Assembly (NCBI RefSeq): GCF_020179835.1
Contig: NZ_JAIUDA010000001.1
Span: forward strand, 1 to 64,000
DNA: 64,000 nt
Direction of reading: 5' to 3'
From: Pantoea sp. alder81
GTDB taxonomy: Bacteria > Pseudomonadota > Gammaproteobacteria > Enterobacterales > Enterobacteriaceae
How positions within the stretch are numbered: position 1 is the stretch's first letter; the number at the start of each line of letters is the position of its first letter. This document shows, piece by piece, positions 28,816 through 36,783 of the stretch. The position numbers were made by a program, and so were the translations under genes. A model generated the notes under the pieces. The model was not told the origin of the DNA, did not search any database, and worked only from the letters and a program-made list of their open reading frames with translations.

Positions 28816-28883
28816 TCTGCTTTCTGCCCTCACCAGGTTATTCTCTCTGCGACCCTTTTTTCCCTACAATGCGCTAAGGAGTC

Positions 28884-29714
28884 ATGATGACCGTGGTAAA
28901 AATGGTGGCAGTAGACAAGGACGGCACCTTTCTCGACGATAAAAAGCAGTACAACCGGGCTCGTTTTCAGGCTTGTTATGAGGAAATGAAACGGCGCGGC
29001 ATTAAGTTTGTGGTCGCCAGCGGCAACCAGTATTACCAACTCAAATCCTTCTTCCCCGATATCTCCAGTGAAATTGCCTTCGTCGCCGAAAACGGCGCGT
29101 GGATCATCGATCGCGATGAAGAGCTGTTCTGCGGTGCGTTCAGCCGCGCCGATATCGATGCAGTGCTCGATACCCTGCACAACGGGCACTATCCTGAATT
29201 GCGGTACATCCTCTGCGGACGTGAAAGTGCTTACTACTTCGAAGGTCTCGACGAAAGCTGGCTGGTGAAGATGCGGCATTATTGCCATCGCCTGAAGCCG
29301 ATTCGCAGCCTTGATGAGGTCGCGGATGACAAACTCTTCAAGTTCGCCCTCAATCTCTCCGATGAATTCGTTGAGCCCTTAATGGCCGATATCGAACGCC
29401 TGCATAAGGGTTCTGCTGCGGCGACGTCCAGCGGCCACGGATCTGTGGATTTGATCGTACCTGGCAATCACAAGGGCCATGGGCTCGATCTGCTCGGCAA
29501 ACGCTGGGGCATCGATCGCAGTGAGATTTTGGTGTTTGGCGATGGCGGTAACGATCTGGAGATGCTGCAGCAATCCGGCTTTAGCTTCGCCATGGCCAAT
29601 GCACCGCAAAAGGTGAAAGACGCCGCACGCTTTGAAGCGCCCAGCAACAATGAAGAGGGTGTACTGCAGGTGATTGAACAGATGCTGGCAGGCAAACCGC
29701 CGTTTGCACTCTGA
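28884..29714 (+). CDS. ybjI: HAD-superfamily (Cof-type) sugar phosphatase
   Basis: Cytoplasmic phosphatase of HAD subfamily IIB, 276 residues, matching E. coli YbjI along its length. Motif I is DKDGTF (nucleophile Asp10), motif II FVVASGN, and motif IV FGDGGNDLEML, preceded by the Lys of LIVPGNHKG. YbjI-type enzymes hydrolyse flavin mononucleotide and sugar phosphates, and FMN phosphatase activity is reported for the E. coli protein. Two ATG codons in tandem follow AAGGAG; either may serve. It stands alone, converging with the dehydrogenase gene. Confidence 0.85.
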   Translation: MMTVVKMVAVDKDGTFLDDKKQYNRARFQACYEEMKRRGIKFVVASGNQYYQLKSFFPDISSEIAFVAENGAWIIDRDEELFCGAFSRADIDAVLDTLHNGHYPELRYILCGRESAYYFEGLDESWLVKMRHYCHRLKPIRSLDEVADDKLFKFALNLSDEFVEPLMADIERLHKGSAAATSSGHGSVDLIVPGNHKGHGLDLLGKRWGIDRSEILVFGDGGNDLEMLQQSGFSFAMANAPQKVKDAARFEAPSNNEEGVLQVIEQMLAGKPPFAL

Positions 29715-29822
29715 GCGTCATCTGACACTCAATTTATGCTTTGCTGATGCACTGAACATACCCAGGCGCAGCGAGATGAAGCGGCGCGACATTGCGCTGT
29801 AAAATGGCGGGATAGTGAAGGT

Positions 29823-29850
29823 GTGCGGGCGTGCTTTGGCGCGCCCGCAC
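29823..29850. terminator. Hairpin between ybjI and the alcohol dehydrogenase gene
   Basis: GTGCGGGCG (29823-29831) pairs perfectly with CGCCCGCAC (29842-29850). It lies between two converging genes and can act for both; there is no T-run on either side, so it may act as a Rho-aided or processing stop. Confidence 0.5.
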
Positions 29851-29868
29851 AGTCGAAATCAACCGTAG

Positions 29869-31020
29869 TTATGCCACATGCCAGGCTGCGGTGATCATCT
29901 CGGTGATGGTGGGTGCATCGTAACTGACCCAGCCGTTTTTACTGTTGGCGCGGGCGACAATCCAGTCAACGTCGGTAGGGCTCAGAGTCGGGCCTTCCAG
30001 CCAGAATGGCACAATCGCATGCTGCTGCAGCCAGGCTTTCAGCGCTAATGCTGGCGGTGCCAAATCGTCCGGTAGCAGCGCTTGCCCCAGCTGTGCCATC
30101 AACCGCTGCTGTTCAGCGTTTTCGGTTTCAGCCAGCACATCAAGGAACGGGAACAGCAGGCGTCCACACACTTCACCGTGATGGAAAGGCTTGATGGCGC
30201 CCAGTTCACCGGCAATCCCATGAATCACGCCTAATCCTGCACTGCTCAGACAAACACCGCCCAGCCAGGAAGCCATCATCATCGCTTCCCGTGCTTCATC
30301 ACCTTGCGCATCGTCGCGATTCAGATTTGGCCACGCCTTAAAGAACAGCCGCAGCCCATTCAGCGCAGTCTGTTGGGTAAAGAGATTGCCTTTGCGCGAC
30401 AGATACGCTTCGAATAGGTGAGTGAAGGCATCAATGGCGCAGGTCGCCAGCACGTTATCCGGCGTCCCCTTGAGCAAATCGGCATCCAGAATCGCTACCT
30501 GAGGCACAAACACCGGATGACGCAGCGATGCTTTGATTTGAATATGCTGCTGGTCGGTCACCACGGCATTTTGCGTCGCTTCACTACCGGTGCCCGCGGT
30601 GGTTGGTATCGCGATAAGCGGCAAGGTAACGGCCTGCACCGGCGTATCACCGACTTTTTCCAGGTAGCGTGCGGTGTTCAGCGGATGCTGCATCATGGCG
30701 CTGAAGGCTTTAGCGGCATCCAGCACGCTGCCGCCGCCGATCGCTACCACGCGATCCACATGTCCGCGCCAGCGATTCACCCAGGCATCAATTTCATCGG
30801 GTGAGGCTTCATGGCTGACAATCTCATAGCCCAGAATCTGGTCATTCAGTGCCGCGCCCAGTCTTTGCCAGGCGGGGCCGTTAAGGAAAGAACGGCCACA
30901 AAACAGCAGCGTCGGTTGGGGATTGGCGGCAAGCAGGGGTATTAAACGGTCGATGCTGCCACGTCCAAACAGGGTTTGTTGATTACTGTACAACTCGATC
31001 AGATTCTCACTCACCTGCAT
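29869..31020 (-). CDS. Iron-containing alcohol dehydrogenase
   Basis: NAD(P)-dependent dehydrogenase of the group III (iron-activated) alcohol dehydrogenase family, 383 residues. The N-terminal Rossmann-like part has the nucleotide motif VVAIGGGSVLDAAKAFSAMM followed by PTTAGTGSEATQ. The C-terminal helical part holds the metal ligands: Asp and His in CAIDAFTHLFEAY, and His residues in VIHGIAGELG and KPFHHGEVCG. The substrate may be an alcohol, aldehyde or hydroxy acid and cannot be told. AAGGAT lies before the ATG. It is divergent from the gluconate-type permease, and the two GntR-type operators lie between them. Confidence 0.85.
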   Translation of the reverse strand: MQVSENLIELYSNQQTLFGRGSIDRLIPLLAANPQPTLLFCGRSFLNGPAWQRLGAALNDQILGYEIVSHEASPDEIDAWVNRWRGHVDRVVAIGGGSVLDAAKAFSAMMQHPLNTARYLEKVGDTPVQAVTLPLIAIPTTAGTGSEATQNAVVTDQQHIQIKASLRHPVFVPQVAILDADLLKGTPDNVLATCAIDAFTHLFEAYLSRKGNLFTQQTALNGLRLFFKAWPNLNRDDAQGDEAREAMMMASWLGGVCLSSAGLGVIHGIAGELGAIKPFHHGEVCGRLLFPFLDVLAETENAEQQRLMAQLGQALLPDDLAPPALALKAWLQQHAIVPFWLEGPTLSPTDVDWIVARANSKNGWVSYDAPTITEMITAAWHVA

Positions 31021-31165
31021 ATCCTTTTTTTGAAGGGCATAAAGACCTTAGTGTAACCAAAAGCCGTGACGCCCCCGCTGCAAACATTCTGATAACTGCC
31101 TGGCAAAAAGTTGATCACCTTCGCAAAACAGAAATTCACCGCGCGCGGCTGATGCTTTGTGCGCA

Positions 31166-31195
31166 ATGTTACCCTTAACATGATACCCGTAACAT
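31166..31195 (+). promoter_or_regulatory. Two abutting GntR/IdnR-type operators upstream of the permease gene
   Basis: ATGTTACCCTTAACAT (31166-31181) and ATGATACCCGTAACAT (31180-31195) share 2 bases. Both match the palindromic operator of the E. coli gluconate regulators GntR and IdnR (ATGTTACCCGTAACAT type). A possible -35 TTGTGC (31157-31162) and a -10-like CATGAT (31179-31184) are covered by the sites, which suits repression relieved by gluconate. The regulator gene is not in the window. Confidence 0.75.
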
Positions 31196-31306
31196 TGTGC
31201 GGCAGACCGCATGCCTTAAATCGATGTCACCGAATCGACTGTCCTTTGGGATCTACAAAACAAACCGCTGCCGACATGCTGTCGTGCGCAAAAGTGGAGA
31301 AAAATT

Positions 31307-32623
31307 ATGCCATTACTCTATGTGGCGATTGGCGTAGCCTTACTGCTGCTGTTAATGATTCGCTTCAAGCTGAACGGATTTATTGCGCTGATCCTGGTCG
31401 CGCTGGCGGTGGGGATGATGCAGGGCATGCCCGTCAACAAAGTGATTGGATCGATCAAAACCGGTGTGGGCGGCACCCTTGGCAGCCTGGCGCTGATCAT
31501 GGGCTTTGGCGCCATGCTGGGGAAATTGCTGGCTGACTGCGGCGGTGCCCAGCGTATTGCCACCACGCTGATTGCTAAATTTGGTCAAAAGCACATTCAG
31601 TGGGCGCTGGTTTTAACCGGCTTCACGGTGGGCTTCGCGCTGTTCTACGAAGTGGGCTTTGTATTGATGCTGCCGCTGGTGTTCAGCATTGCGGCGTCCG
31701 CGCGCGTACCGCTGTTGTATGTCGGCGTGCCAATGGCTGCGGCACTCTCTGTGACGCACGGATTCCTGCCTCCGCATCCTGGCCCCACCGCGATTGCGAC
31801 GCTGTTCAATGCCGATATGGGTAAAACGCTGTTGTATGGCACGCTGCTGGGAATTCCTACCGTGATTCTGGCGGGCCCGGTCTATGCGCGCTTCCTGAAG
31901 GGCATCGACAAACCGATTCCTGAAGGCTTGTGGAACCCGAAAACCTTTACCGAAGCCGAAATGCCAGGCTTTGGCGTCAGCGTCTGGACGGCGTTAGTGC
32001 CGGTGGTGCTGATGGCGTTGCGCGCCGTCGCGGAAATGGTGCTGCCGAAAGGACATGTGCTGCTGCCTTACGCGGAGTTCTTTGGTGACCCGATTATGGC
32101 GACGCTGATTGCGGTACTGATCGCCATCTTCACCTTTGGTCTGAACCGTGGACGTAGCATGGATGAAGTGATGGGCACCATCACCGACTCGATCAAAATC
32201 ATCGCCATGATGCTGTTGATCATTGGCGGCGGCGGGGCCTTCAAGCAGGTGCTGGTGGACAGCGGCGTTGATAAATACATCGCGAATATGATGCATTCCA
32301 CTAATCTGTCGCCGATCTTCATGGCGTGGTCAATCGCTGCAGTGCTGCGTATCGCGCTGGGTTCAGCTACTGTGGCGGCGATTACTGCCGGTGGGATTGT
32401 GGCGCCACTGATTGCCACCAGCGGCGCCAGCCCAGAGTTAATGGTGATTGCGGTGGGATCCGGCAGCGTGATTTTCTCTCACGTCAACGATCCGGGCTTC
32501 TGGCTGTTTAAGGAGTATTTCAATCTGACCATTGGCGAAACCATTCGCTCCTGGTCGGCGCTGGAAACCATCATTTCGGTGTGTGGCCTGGTGGGCTGCT
32601 TGCTGCTCGCTAACGTCATCTGA
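31307..32623 (+). CDS. GntP-family gluconate/hydroxy-acid permease
   Basis: Inner-membrane proton symporter of the GntP family, 438 residues (family usual 438-450), with about 12-14 hydrophobic helices. Conserved stretches are GGTLGSLALIMGFGAMLGKL, VTHGFLPPHPGPTA and FSHVNDPGFWLFKEY. It should take up gluconate or a related aldonate or hydroxy acid. The upstream GntR-type operators support gluconate. GGAG stands before the ATG. It is followed by a terminator, so it is transcribed alone. Paralogues gntT, gntU and idnT are too alike to choose between. Confidence 0.9.
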   Translation: MPLLYVAIGVALLLLLMIRFKLNGFIALILVALAVGMMQGMPVNKVIGSIKTGVGGTLGSLALIMGFGAMLGKLLADCGGAQRIATTLIAKFGQKHIQWALVLTGFTVGFALFYEVGFVLMLPLVFSIAASARVPLLYVGVPMAAALSVTHGFLPPHPGPTAIATLFNADMGKTLLYGTLLGIPTVILAGPVYARFLKGIDKPIPEGLWNPKTFTEAEMPGFGVSVWTALVPVVLMALRAVAEMVLPKGHVLLPYAEFFGDPIMATLIAVLIAIFTFGLNRGRSMDEVMGTITDSIKIIAMMLLIIGGGGAFKQVLVDSGVDKYIANMMHSTNLSPIFMAWSIAAVLRIALGSATVAAITAGGIVAPLIATSGASPELMVIAVGSGSVIFSHVNDPGFWLFKEYFNLTIGETIRSWSALETIISVCGLVGCLLLANVI

Positions 32624-32632
32624 CGGAATTCA

Positions 32633-32659
32633 GCTGAGGCGATGTGCCTCAGCTTCTTC
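32633..32659 (+). terminator. Terminator of the permease gene
   Basis: GCTGAGGC (32633-32640), loop GATGT, GCCTCAGC (32646-32653), then TTCTTC. It lies between two converging genes. Confidence 0.7.
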
Positions 32660-32670
32660 ACTGCTGCGGT

Positions 32671-33753
32671 CTACTGCGCCAGCGCGCGGAAGGCCGCCAG
32701 CTCCTCATCGGGCATGCCCGCTTGTGACGCCGCTGCGCAAATCTGTTCCCAACTGTTACTGTCGAGCGGAATCCCCTCGCGATCGCGTTCGATACGATTC
32801 TGCTCTTCCCATTCGCCCGGCACCTGAATTGGCGCATCGCCGCTTTGTGGCGAACGTTTTACCCACTCCAGGAAAGATTCTGCTTCTTCCTGCATCGCAG
32901 GGGCATCAAACGCCTCAGGATTAACGATGATGGTGGTCATGCAGTTGAAAATAGCATCATGGCTGCTGACCAGCGTGGCATCGTGCGTGGTGCGGCCGCC
33001 AGAGAGTGCCCCGCCAAGAATTTCGCACATCGTGGCCAGCGCGTAACCTTTGTGCAGACCAAAGGGCATCAGCGAGCCATAAGGTGCCTGATGCATCACG
33101 CCAGGTTCGGTGGTGGCCTGGCCCTGGTGATCGATCAGATAGCCCGGTGCGACCTGTTGCCCTTTGTTCCACGCTACACGCGTTTTACCGTAGGCAATGC
33201 CGCTGGTGGCGAAATCGAGCAGCAGCGGTTTAGCATTGTGACGCGGGAAGATGGCGCAGAAGGGGTTGGTACCGAAGCGACGATCGCTGCCGTTAAAAGG
33301 CGCAACCATCGGATCGCCCATCACGTTGACGAAATGGAAAGAGACAAATCCCGCGGCTGCGCACTGTTCGGCCCAATGACCGATGCGACCAATGTGGTGG
33401 GAATGGTGTAAACCTACCGCAGAGATCCCCAGTTTGGCGGCACGCTCAATCCCCAGTTGCATCGCCTGATGTGCAGCCACCTGACCAAAGCCGTTATGAC
33501 CATGCAGCGTGAGCACGGCACCGGTATCCTTTTCAATGGTGGTGTGCTGATTAAGCTGCAGGAAACCCTGCTTGAGTGAACTCATATAGCTCGGGATCAT
33601 TCCCACGCCATGGGAATCGTGGCCGGCCAGATTGGCAGCGACAAGGTGATCGGCCACCAGTCGTGACTCTTCGGCGCTGCTGCCGGCATGTAACCAGATG
33701 GCCTGAACAAACTGATGTAACTGGGAAGGGGGAAGTCGATAAAGGGCACTCAC
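32671..33753 (-). CDS. hcxB: Hydroxycarboxylate dehydrogenase B (YbiC-like)
   Basis: NAD(P)-dependent 2-oxo-acid reductase of the malate/L-sulfolactate dehydrogenase family, 360 residues. It matches E. coli HcxB (YbiC) closely: HDSHGVGMIPSY, HHSHHIGRIGHWAEQ, FGTNPFC and GHKGYALA-like LHKGYALATMCEILGGALSG. The His of the N-terminal GHDSHG is the usual catalytic residue. The E. coli enzyme reduces 2-oxoglutarate and phenylpyruvate-type acids. The start is taken as GTG at 33753 because AAGGAG lies 9 bases before it; a longer frame begins at 33807 without such a site. It converges with the permease gene. Confidence 0.85.
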   Translation of the reverse strand: MSALYRLPPSQLHQFVQAIWLHAGSSAEESRLVADHLVAANLAGHDSHGVGMIPSYMSSLKQGFLQLNQHTTIEKDTGAVLTLHGHNGFGQVAAHQAMQLGIERAAKLGISAVGLHHSHHIGRIGHWAEQCAAAGFVSFHFVNVMGDPMVAPFNGSDRRFGTNPFCAIFPRHNAKPLLLDFATSGIAYGKTRVAWNKGQQVAPGYLIDHQGQATTEPGVMHQAPYGSLMPFGLHKGYALATMCEILGGALSGGRTTHDATLVSSHDAIFNCMTTIIVNPEAFDAPAMQEEAESFLEWVKRSPQSGDAPIQVPGEWEEQNRIERDREGIPLDSNSWEQICAAASQAGMPDEELAAFRALAQ

Positions 33754-33830
33754 GCGGTCAATCTCCTTGTCATGTTCAATAGGGCATCCTGCGCTTAAAG
33801 CCATCATTACCGCAAGTGAGCGTTATCAAA

Positions 33831-33855
33831 AGCAAAGGGCCACAATCTGTGGCCC
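33831..33855 (-). terminator. Terminator of the 81-residue gene
   Basis: GGGCCACA (33837-33844), loop ATC, TGTGGCCC (33848-33855). Read on the minus strand it is followed by TTTGCTTTT. It lies 6 bases after the stop of the gene at 33862. Confidence 0.6.
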
Positions 33856-33861
33856 AAAAAC

Positions 33862-34107
33862 TCAATGCGGCTGTTCAAAGCCCGCTTTAACCATCTGATC
33901 ACGCAGTGCGCGGGTAATCTCACGGTTCCCACCCGTGACCGGATAAATGACATTGTTGACGACATCGTCAAGGTAATGCTCTTCAAACTCTTGCATGGTG
34001 AGTTGGGTGCCACCTTCATCATTGATAGCAATGCTGCCACTGATGTGGTTGCCGTAGTCCTTTGCCTTCAGGCTATAACGCCCCATGCTGGTATTAATCG
34101 TGCTCAT
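33862..34107 (-). CDS. Hypothetical protein of 81 residues
   Basis: I do not recognise this protein. It is supported as a gene by a strong ribosome binding site (AAGGAGATC) 5 to 6 bases before the ATG and by a terminator right after the stop. It is soluble, slightly acidic, and has a segment EFEEHYLDDVVNNVIYP with alternating acidic and hydrophobic residues. There is no signal, membrane helix or cysteine. Its neighbours give no clue. Confidence 0.65.
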   Translation of the reverse strand: MSTINTSMGRYSLKAKDYGNHISGSIAINDEGGTQLTMQEFEEHYLDDVVNNVIYPVTGGNREITRALRDQMVKAGFEQPH

Positions 34108-34319
34108 TAAGATCTCCTTGTTACGTAGGCAGTGATAACAATTGAGGCCTGCTACAGGCGCTGTAAGTTTAGACAGCAGGGGCAGGCGGTGCGCAGCGGG
34201 AGAGGGGGGTAAAATCGCGACCTGCGACCCGTCTCGCAGAAATTAAACTGAACGGAAGGCAACAATCATCCGGATGCGTGACAGTGCTCGCACTGCGCAG
34301 CGAACACAGAATGATCATC

Positions 34320-34325
34320 TATACT
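34320..34325 (+). promoter_or_regulatory. Promoter -10 element of yohP
   Basis: TATACT, preceded by C, lies 43 bases before the ATG. The heptamer CTATACT is the form favoured by sigma-S. No clear -35 element is seen, which fits that reading. Confidence 0.45.
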
Positions 34326-34367
34326 GGATAACAGACGCGTTATTTTTCATCACTGAAGGAGCGAACA

Positions 34368-34451
34368 ATGAAAATAATTCTGTGGGTTATTGCCATCATT
34401 TTTATCGTGGGGTTACTGACGATTACGGGTGTCTTTAAACTGATTTTCTAA
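34368..34451 (+). CDS. yohP: Small inner-membrane protein YohP, 27 residues
   Basis: A 27-residue protein beginning MKIILWVIAIIFIVG and ending in GVFKLIF. It is one transmembrane helix with a Lys at each end. The sequence is nearly that of E. coli YohP, a small membrane protein known for post-translational insertion with SRP and YidC. AAGGAG sits 7 bases before the ATG and a strong hairpin follows the stop. Function is unknown. The sigma-S-like -10 suggests stationary-phase or stress expression. Confidence 0.85.
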   Translation: MKIILWVIAIIFIVGLLTITGVFKLIF

Positions 34452-34457
34452 CGCGAA

Positions 34458-34476
34458 CAGGCACCTCAGGTGCCTG
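34458..34476. terminator. Hairpin after yohP, shared with the converging small gene
   Basis: CAGGCACC (34458-34465), loop TCA, GGTGCCTG (34469-34476); GAA and TTC on either side extend the pairing. The T-run is weak. Confidence 0.6.
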
Positions 34477-34482
34477 AATTCG

Positions 34483-34668
34483 TTATTCTGCCTGAGACAC
34501 GGCATATTCTTTAATTATGAGCGCTGCAGAAATGAGGTCGCGCCAGTCAATAGGTTTATGACAGCCCGCGCAACATGCACCGTGGTGTGAGATATTCCGC
34601 ATCTCTTCCATTTTTGGCGATGTGAAATAAAATTTAGCGCAGCCGCAGCGTCGACAGCGAATAGTCAT
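34483..34668 (-). CDS. Small putative zinc-binding protein, 61 residues
   Basis: Four cysteines in two CxxC-like pairs (CRRCGC at 5-10 and CCAGC at 32-36) around a short linker make a zinc-ribbon likely. The rest is IDWRDLISAALIIKEYAV, a short helix. It resembles the enterobacterial small proteins often labelled ECs_2282 family; that match is recalled only. GGGAGGAA lies 6 to 7 bases before the ATG. A hairpin (CTTTCCA/TGGAAAG, 34683-34699) in its leader could affect translation. Confidence 0.65.
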   Translation of the reverse strand: MTIRCRRCGCAKFYFTSPKMEEMRNISHHGACCAGCHKPIDWRDLISAALIIKEYAVSQAE

Positions 34669-35059
34669 CTCAATGTTCCTCCCTTTCCATCCTGGAAAGA
34701 TGAGATTTATCTTATTCGTTTGCAGAGATCAATTCATAAATTTAATTAATTTATTTCTTAAGTAAACGATCGGCGTTAACTTGCTGAAAAGTAACTTATA
34801 TCTGTGAGCCATTATGACGTATCAAGTGCACTTAATGTGCATTTTTCCCAGCGGTCCGACATTTCCCTTTCAACAGATAAACCCCAACCTAATCTAAATC
34901 ATCGGCAAATAATCTTGTATCCCAGACTATACCTGGAGTTTTTAGCCGCTTTTTTAAATACCCTTTTAAGTCGTAGCGCTAATAATCGCCCACTCACCGA
35001 ATAACGGTTTTTTTACTGGGTTGGGTTGAGTTTAAGAGATGATTTAATAGGACAGATTT
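34669..35059. promoter_or_regulatory. Region upstream of pagP
   Basis: No gene seen. The region is A/T-rich with a hairpin at 34683-34699. Near 35,022-35,046 it has GTTTA-like half-sites (AGTTTA, GATTTA) that loosely resemble a PhoP box, as expected for pagP, but the match is too poor to call. Confidence 0.3.
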
Positions 35060-35632
35060 GTGAATCGGCACATTTTTTCCGCTCTTTTGGGCGGCATTTT
35101 GACTTTATCAATGACGTTTTCGGCTGCTGCAGTCACAGCATCGCAAGCCATTGAATCGGGGTGGAATACTTTTAGCAGCAATGTTGAGCAAACCTGGTCG
35201 CAGCCACAGCATGATGATTTTTACCTGCCCGCTATCACCTGGCATAACCGCTGGACCTATGACGATGAGCACATCGAAAAGTATAACGAGCGGCCCTGGG
35301 GCGCAGGGGGTGGCGTGTCCCGTTGGGATGAAAAAGGTAACTGGCATGGGATCTATGCCATGGTGTTCAAAGACTCGTTCAACAAATGGGAGCCTATCGC
35401 CGGTTATGGTTGGGAAGCGACCTGGCGACCCTTGAACGACCAGAATTTCCACATCGGTGCAGGCTACACCGCAGGCGTAACAGCGAGAGATAACTGGCGT
35501 TATATCCCTGTCCCACTGGTTTTACCATTAGCATCAATAGGATATGGTCCAGCCACTTTCCAAATGACTTATATTCCAGGCACTTATAACAACGGCAACG
35601 TCTACTTTGCCTGGTTGAGATTCCAGTTTTAG
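35060..35632 (+). CDS. pagP: Lipid A palmitoyltransferase PagP
   Basis: Outer-membrane eight-stranded beta-barrel enzyme that moves a palmitate chain from phospholipid to lipid A, helping resist antimicrobial peptides. 190 residues: a signal peptide (about 1-24), then an amphipathic N-terminal helix ([15 protein letters not shown]) and barrel strands. The catalytic His is in PAITWHNRW (usual His, Asp, Ser of the family; Asp in WTYDDEH). It ends in the aromatic WLRFQF, as barrel proteins do. The start codon is GTG. Followed by cspE, as in E. coli. Confidence 0.9.
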   Translation: MNRHIFSALLGGILTLSMTFSAAAVTASQAIESGWNTFSSNVEQTWSQPQHDDFYLPAITWHNRWTYDDEHIEKYNERPWGAGGGVSRWDEKGNWHGIYAMVFKDSFNKWEPIAGYGWEATWRPLNDQNFHIGAGYTAGVTARDNWRYIPVPLVLPLASIGYGPATFQMTYIPGTYNNGNVYFAWLRFQF

Positions 35633-35705
35633 CGCGTGTAAAACGTCAAAAAGTGTGAAGGGGGTACAAAAAATCAATATTTATCACTTTTTCATCAATT
35701 CGCAC

Positions 35706-35734
35706 TGGACAAATGTCACCGCAATTGCTGTACT
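35706..35734 (+). promoter_or_regulatory. Possible cspE promoter
   Basis: TGGACA (35706-35711), a 17-base gap, TGTACT (35729-35734). The transcript would have a leader of about 40 bases before the cspE ATG. Confidence 0.35.
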
Positions 35735-35782
35735 AGATGCCGACACAGTTTAGTGTCCATTTTTCATGTAAAGGTAATATAG

Positions 35783-35992
35783 ATGTCCAAGATCAAAGGT
35801 AACGTTAAGTGGTTTAATGAGTCGAAAGGCTTCGGTTTCATTACTCCAGAAGATGGCAGCAAAGATGTATTCGTACACTTCTCTGCAATCATGAGCAATG
35901 GTTTCAAAACTCTGGCTGAAGGTCAGCGTGTAGAGTTCGAAATCACTGACGGCGCTAAAGGCCCATCTGCTGCTAACGTTATCGCTCTGTAA
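35783..35992 (+). CDS. cspE: Cold-shock-family RNA chaperone CspE
   Basis: Single-domain cold shock protein of 69 residues, matching E. coli CspE almost residue for residue. The RNA-binding motifs RNP1 (KGFGFI) and RNP2 (VFVHF) are intact. It melts RNA secondary structure and acts as a transcription antiterminator. The position after pagP is the E. coli order, and a strong terminator follows. Confidence 0.95.
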   Translation: MSKIKGNVKWFNESKGFGFITPEDGSKDVFVHFSAIMSNGFKTLAEGQRVEFEITDGAKGPSAANVIAL

Positions 35993-36011
35993 GTTAACAG
36001 TTAGAATTTTG

Positions 36012-36039
36012 AAAACCCGCCTTATGGCGGGTTTTTTTT
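36012..36039 (+). terminator. Terminator of cspE
   Basis: AACCCGCC (36014-36021), loop TTAT, GGCGGGTT (36026-36033), then a T-run. Also a possible stop for the small minus-strand gene next to it. Confidence 0.9.
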
Positions 36040-36048
36040 ATCCTTTTT

Positions 36049-36147
36049 TTACATGTGCCACCAGGTCAGGGAGTAGCCCAACACGGCTGCCATGGCGATG
36101 CCTAACGCCATCATTTCATCATAGCTACGTGGAATCAGATCTTTCAT
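36049..36147 (-). CDS. Possible 32-residue small membrane protein
   Basis: A short frame beginning MKDLIPRSYDEMMALGIAMA and ending YSLTWWHM, with one hydrophobic segment (about residues 13-27). It fits a small inner-membrane protein with a charged N-terminus and aromatic C-terminus. GGGG lies about 9 bases before the ATG, which is weak. It sits where crcB stands in E. coli and reads into the cspE terminator from the other side. I do not recognise it. Confidence 0.45.
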   Translation of the reverse strand: MKDLIPRSYDEMMALGIAMAAVLGYSLTWWHM

Positions 36148-36351
36148 GTACGCGCCCCAGAGATGTGTTTCCTTGAGCATCGCAAAGCCAGGTTAAGCCA
36201 TCCTTAAGCCGTGATGACAGTATGATGACAGGGCACATTCTGCGGTGTATTTCACAGATACTGCCAGTAACATTCTCATAACAATCCTTACTTGCAGCTT
36301 TTTACGTGACAACGCTATATAACTGCATGCAAGGACTCATGAGGAGGCAGG

Positions 36352-36783
36352 ATGAATATACGTCAGGCACTGGCAAAAGACAGTTTTGCCCTGAGTGCGC
36401 TGTTAACCGAACTGGGATACAGCGGCACGGAAAAGTTTATCGATACGCGTCTGGCGCAGTTATGCAGCCATCCCGACGAAATTTTATTGGTGGCGGAACA
36501 CGGCAATCAGGTTCTGGGTTTTCTCTCTCTGCACTTTATTCCCCAACTGGCACTGCCCGGTGATTTCGCCCGCATCAGCTATTTTTGCATTGCGGAAGGC
36601 GAGCGCAGTAAAGGCAGTGGCCAGCAGTTACTCAGCCATGCTGAACAACTGGCGCGCTCACGCGGCTGTGACCGCATGGAAGTGCATTGTCACGCCTCAC
36701 GCCTGAAAGCCAACCAGTTCTATTCGCGTGAAGGCTATGTGGAATCTCCGCGGTATCACATCAAAGATCTGGGCTCGCTTTAA
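36352..36783 (+). CDS. GNAT-family N-acetyltransferase
   Basis: Acetyl-CoA-dependent acetyltransferase of 143 residues. The core is visible: strand region RISYFCIAEGERSKGSGQQL, with the CoA loop (R/Q)xxGxG/A as RSKGSGQQLL, then the helix and the C-terminal YSREGYVESPRY. Substrate unknown. AGGAGG lies before the ATG. Its last 23 bases overlap the 3' end of the MocR-type gene on the other strand. Confidence 0.8.
   Translation: MNIRQALAKDSFALSALLTELGYSGTEKFIDTRLAQLCSHPDEILLVAEHGNQVLGFLSLHFIPQLALPGDFARISYFCIAEGERSKGSGQQLLSHAEQLARSRGCDRMEVHCHASRLKANQFYSREGYVESPRYHIKDLGSL

Noticed and set aside
34804-35004. A 66-codon open frame upstream of pagP
   Set aside because: No ribosome site and no recognisable pattern.
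35020-35050. PhoP box upstream of pagP
   Set aside because: Expected by analogy with E. coli, but only one fair half-site with wrong spacing is visible.
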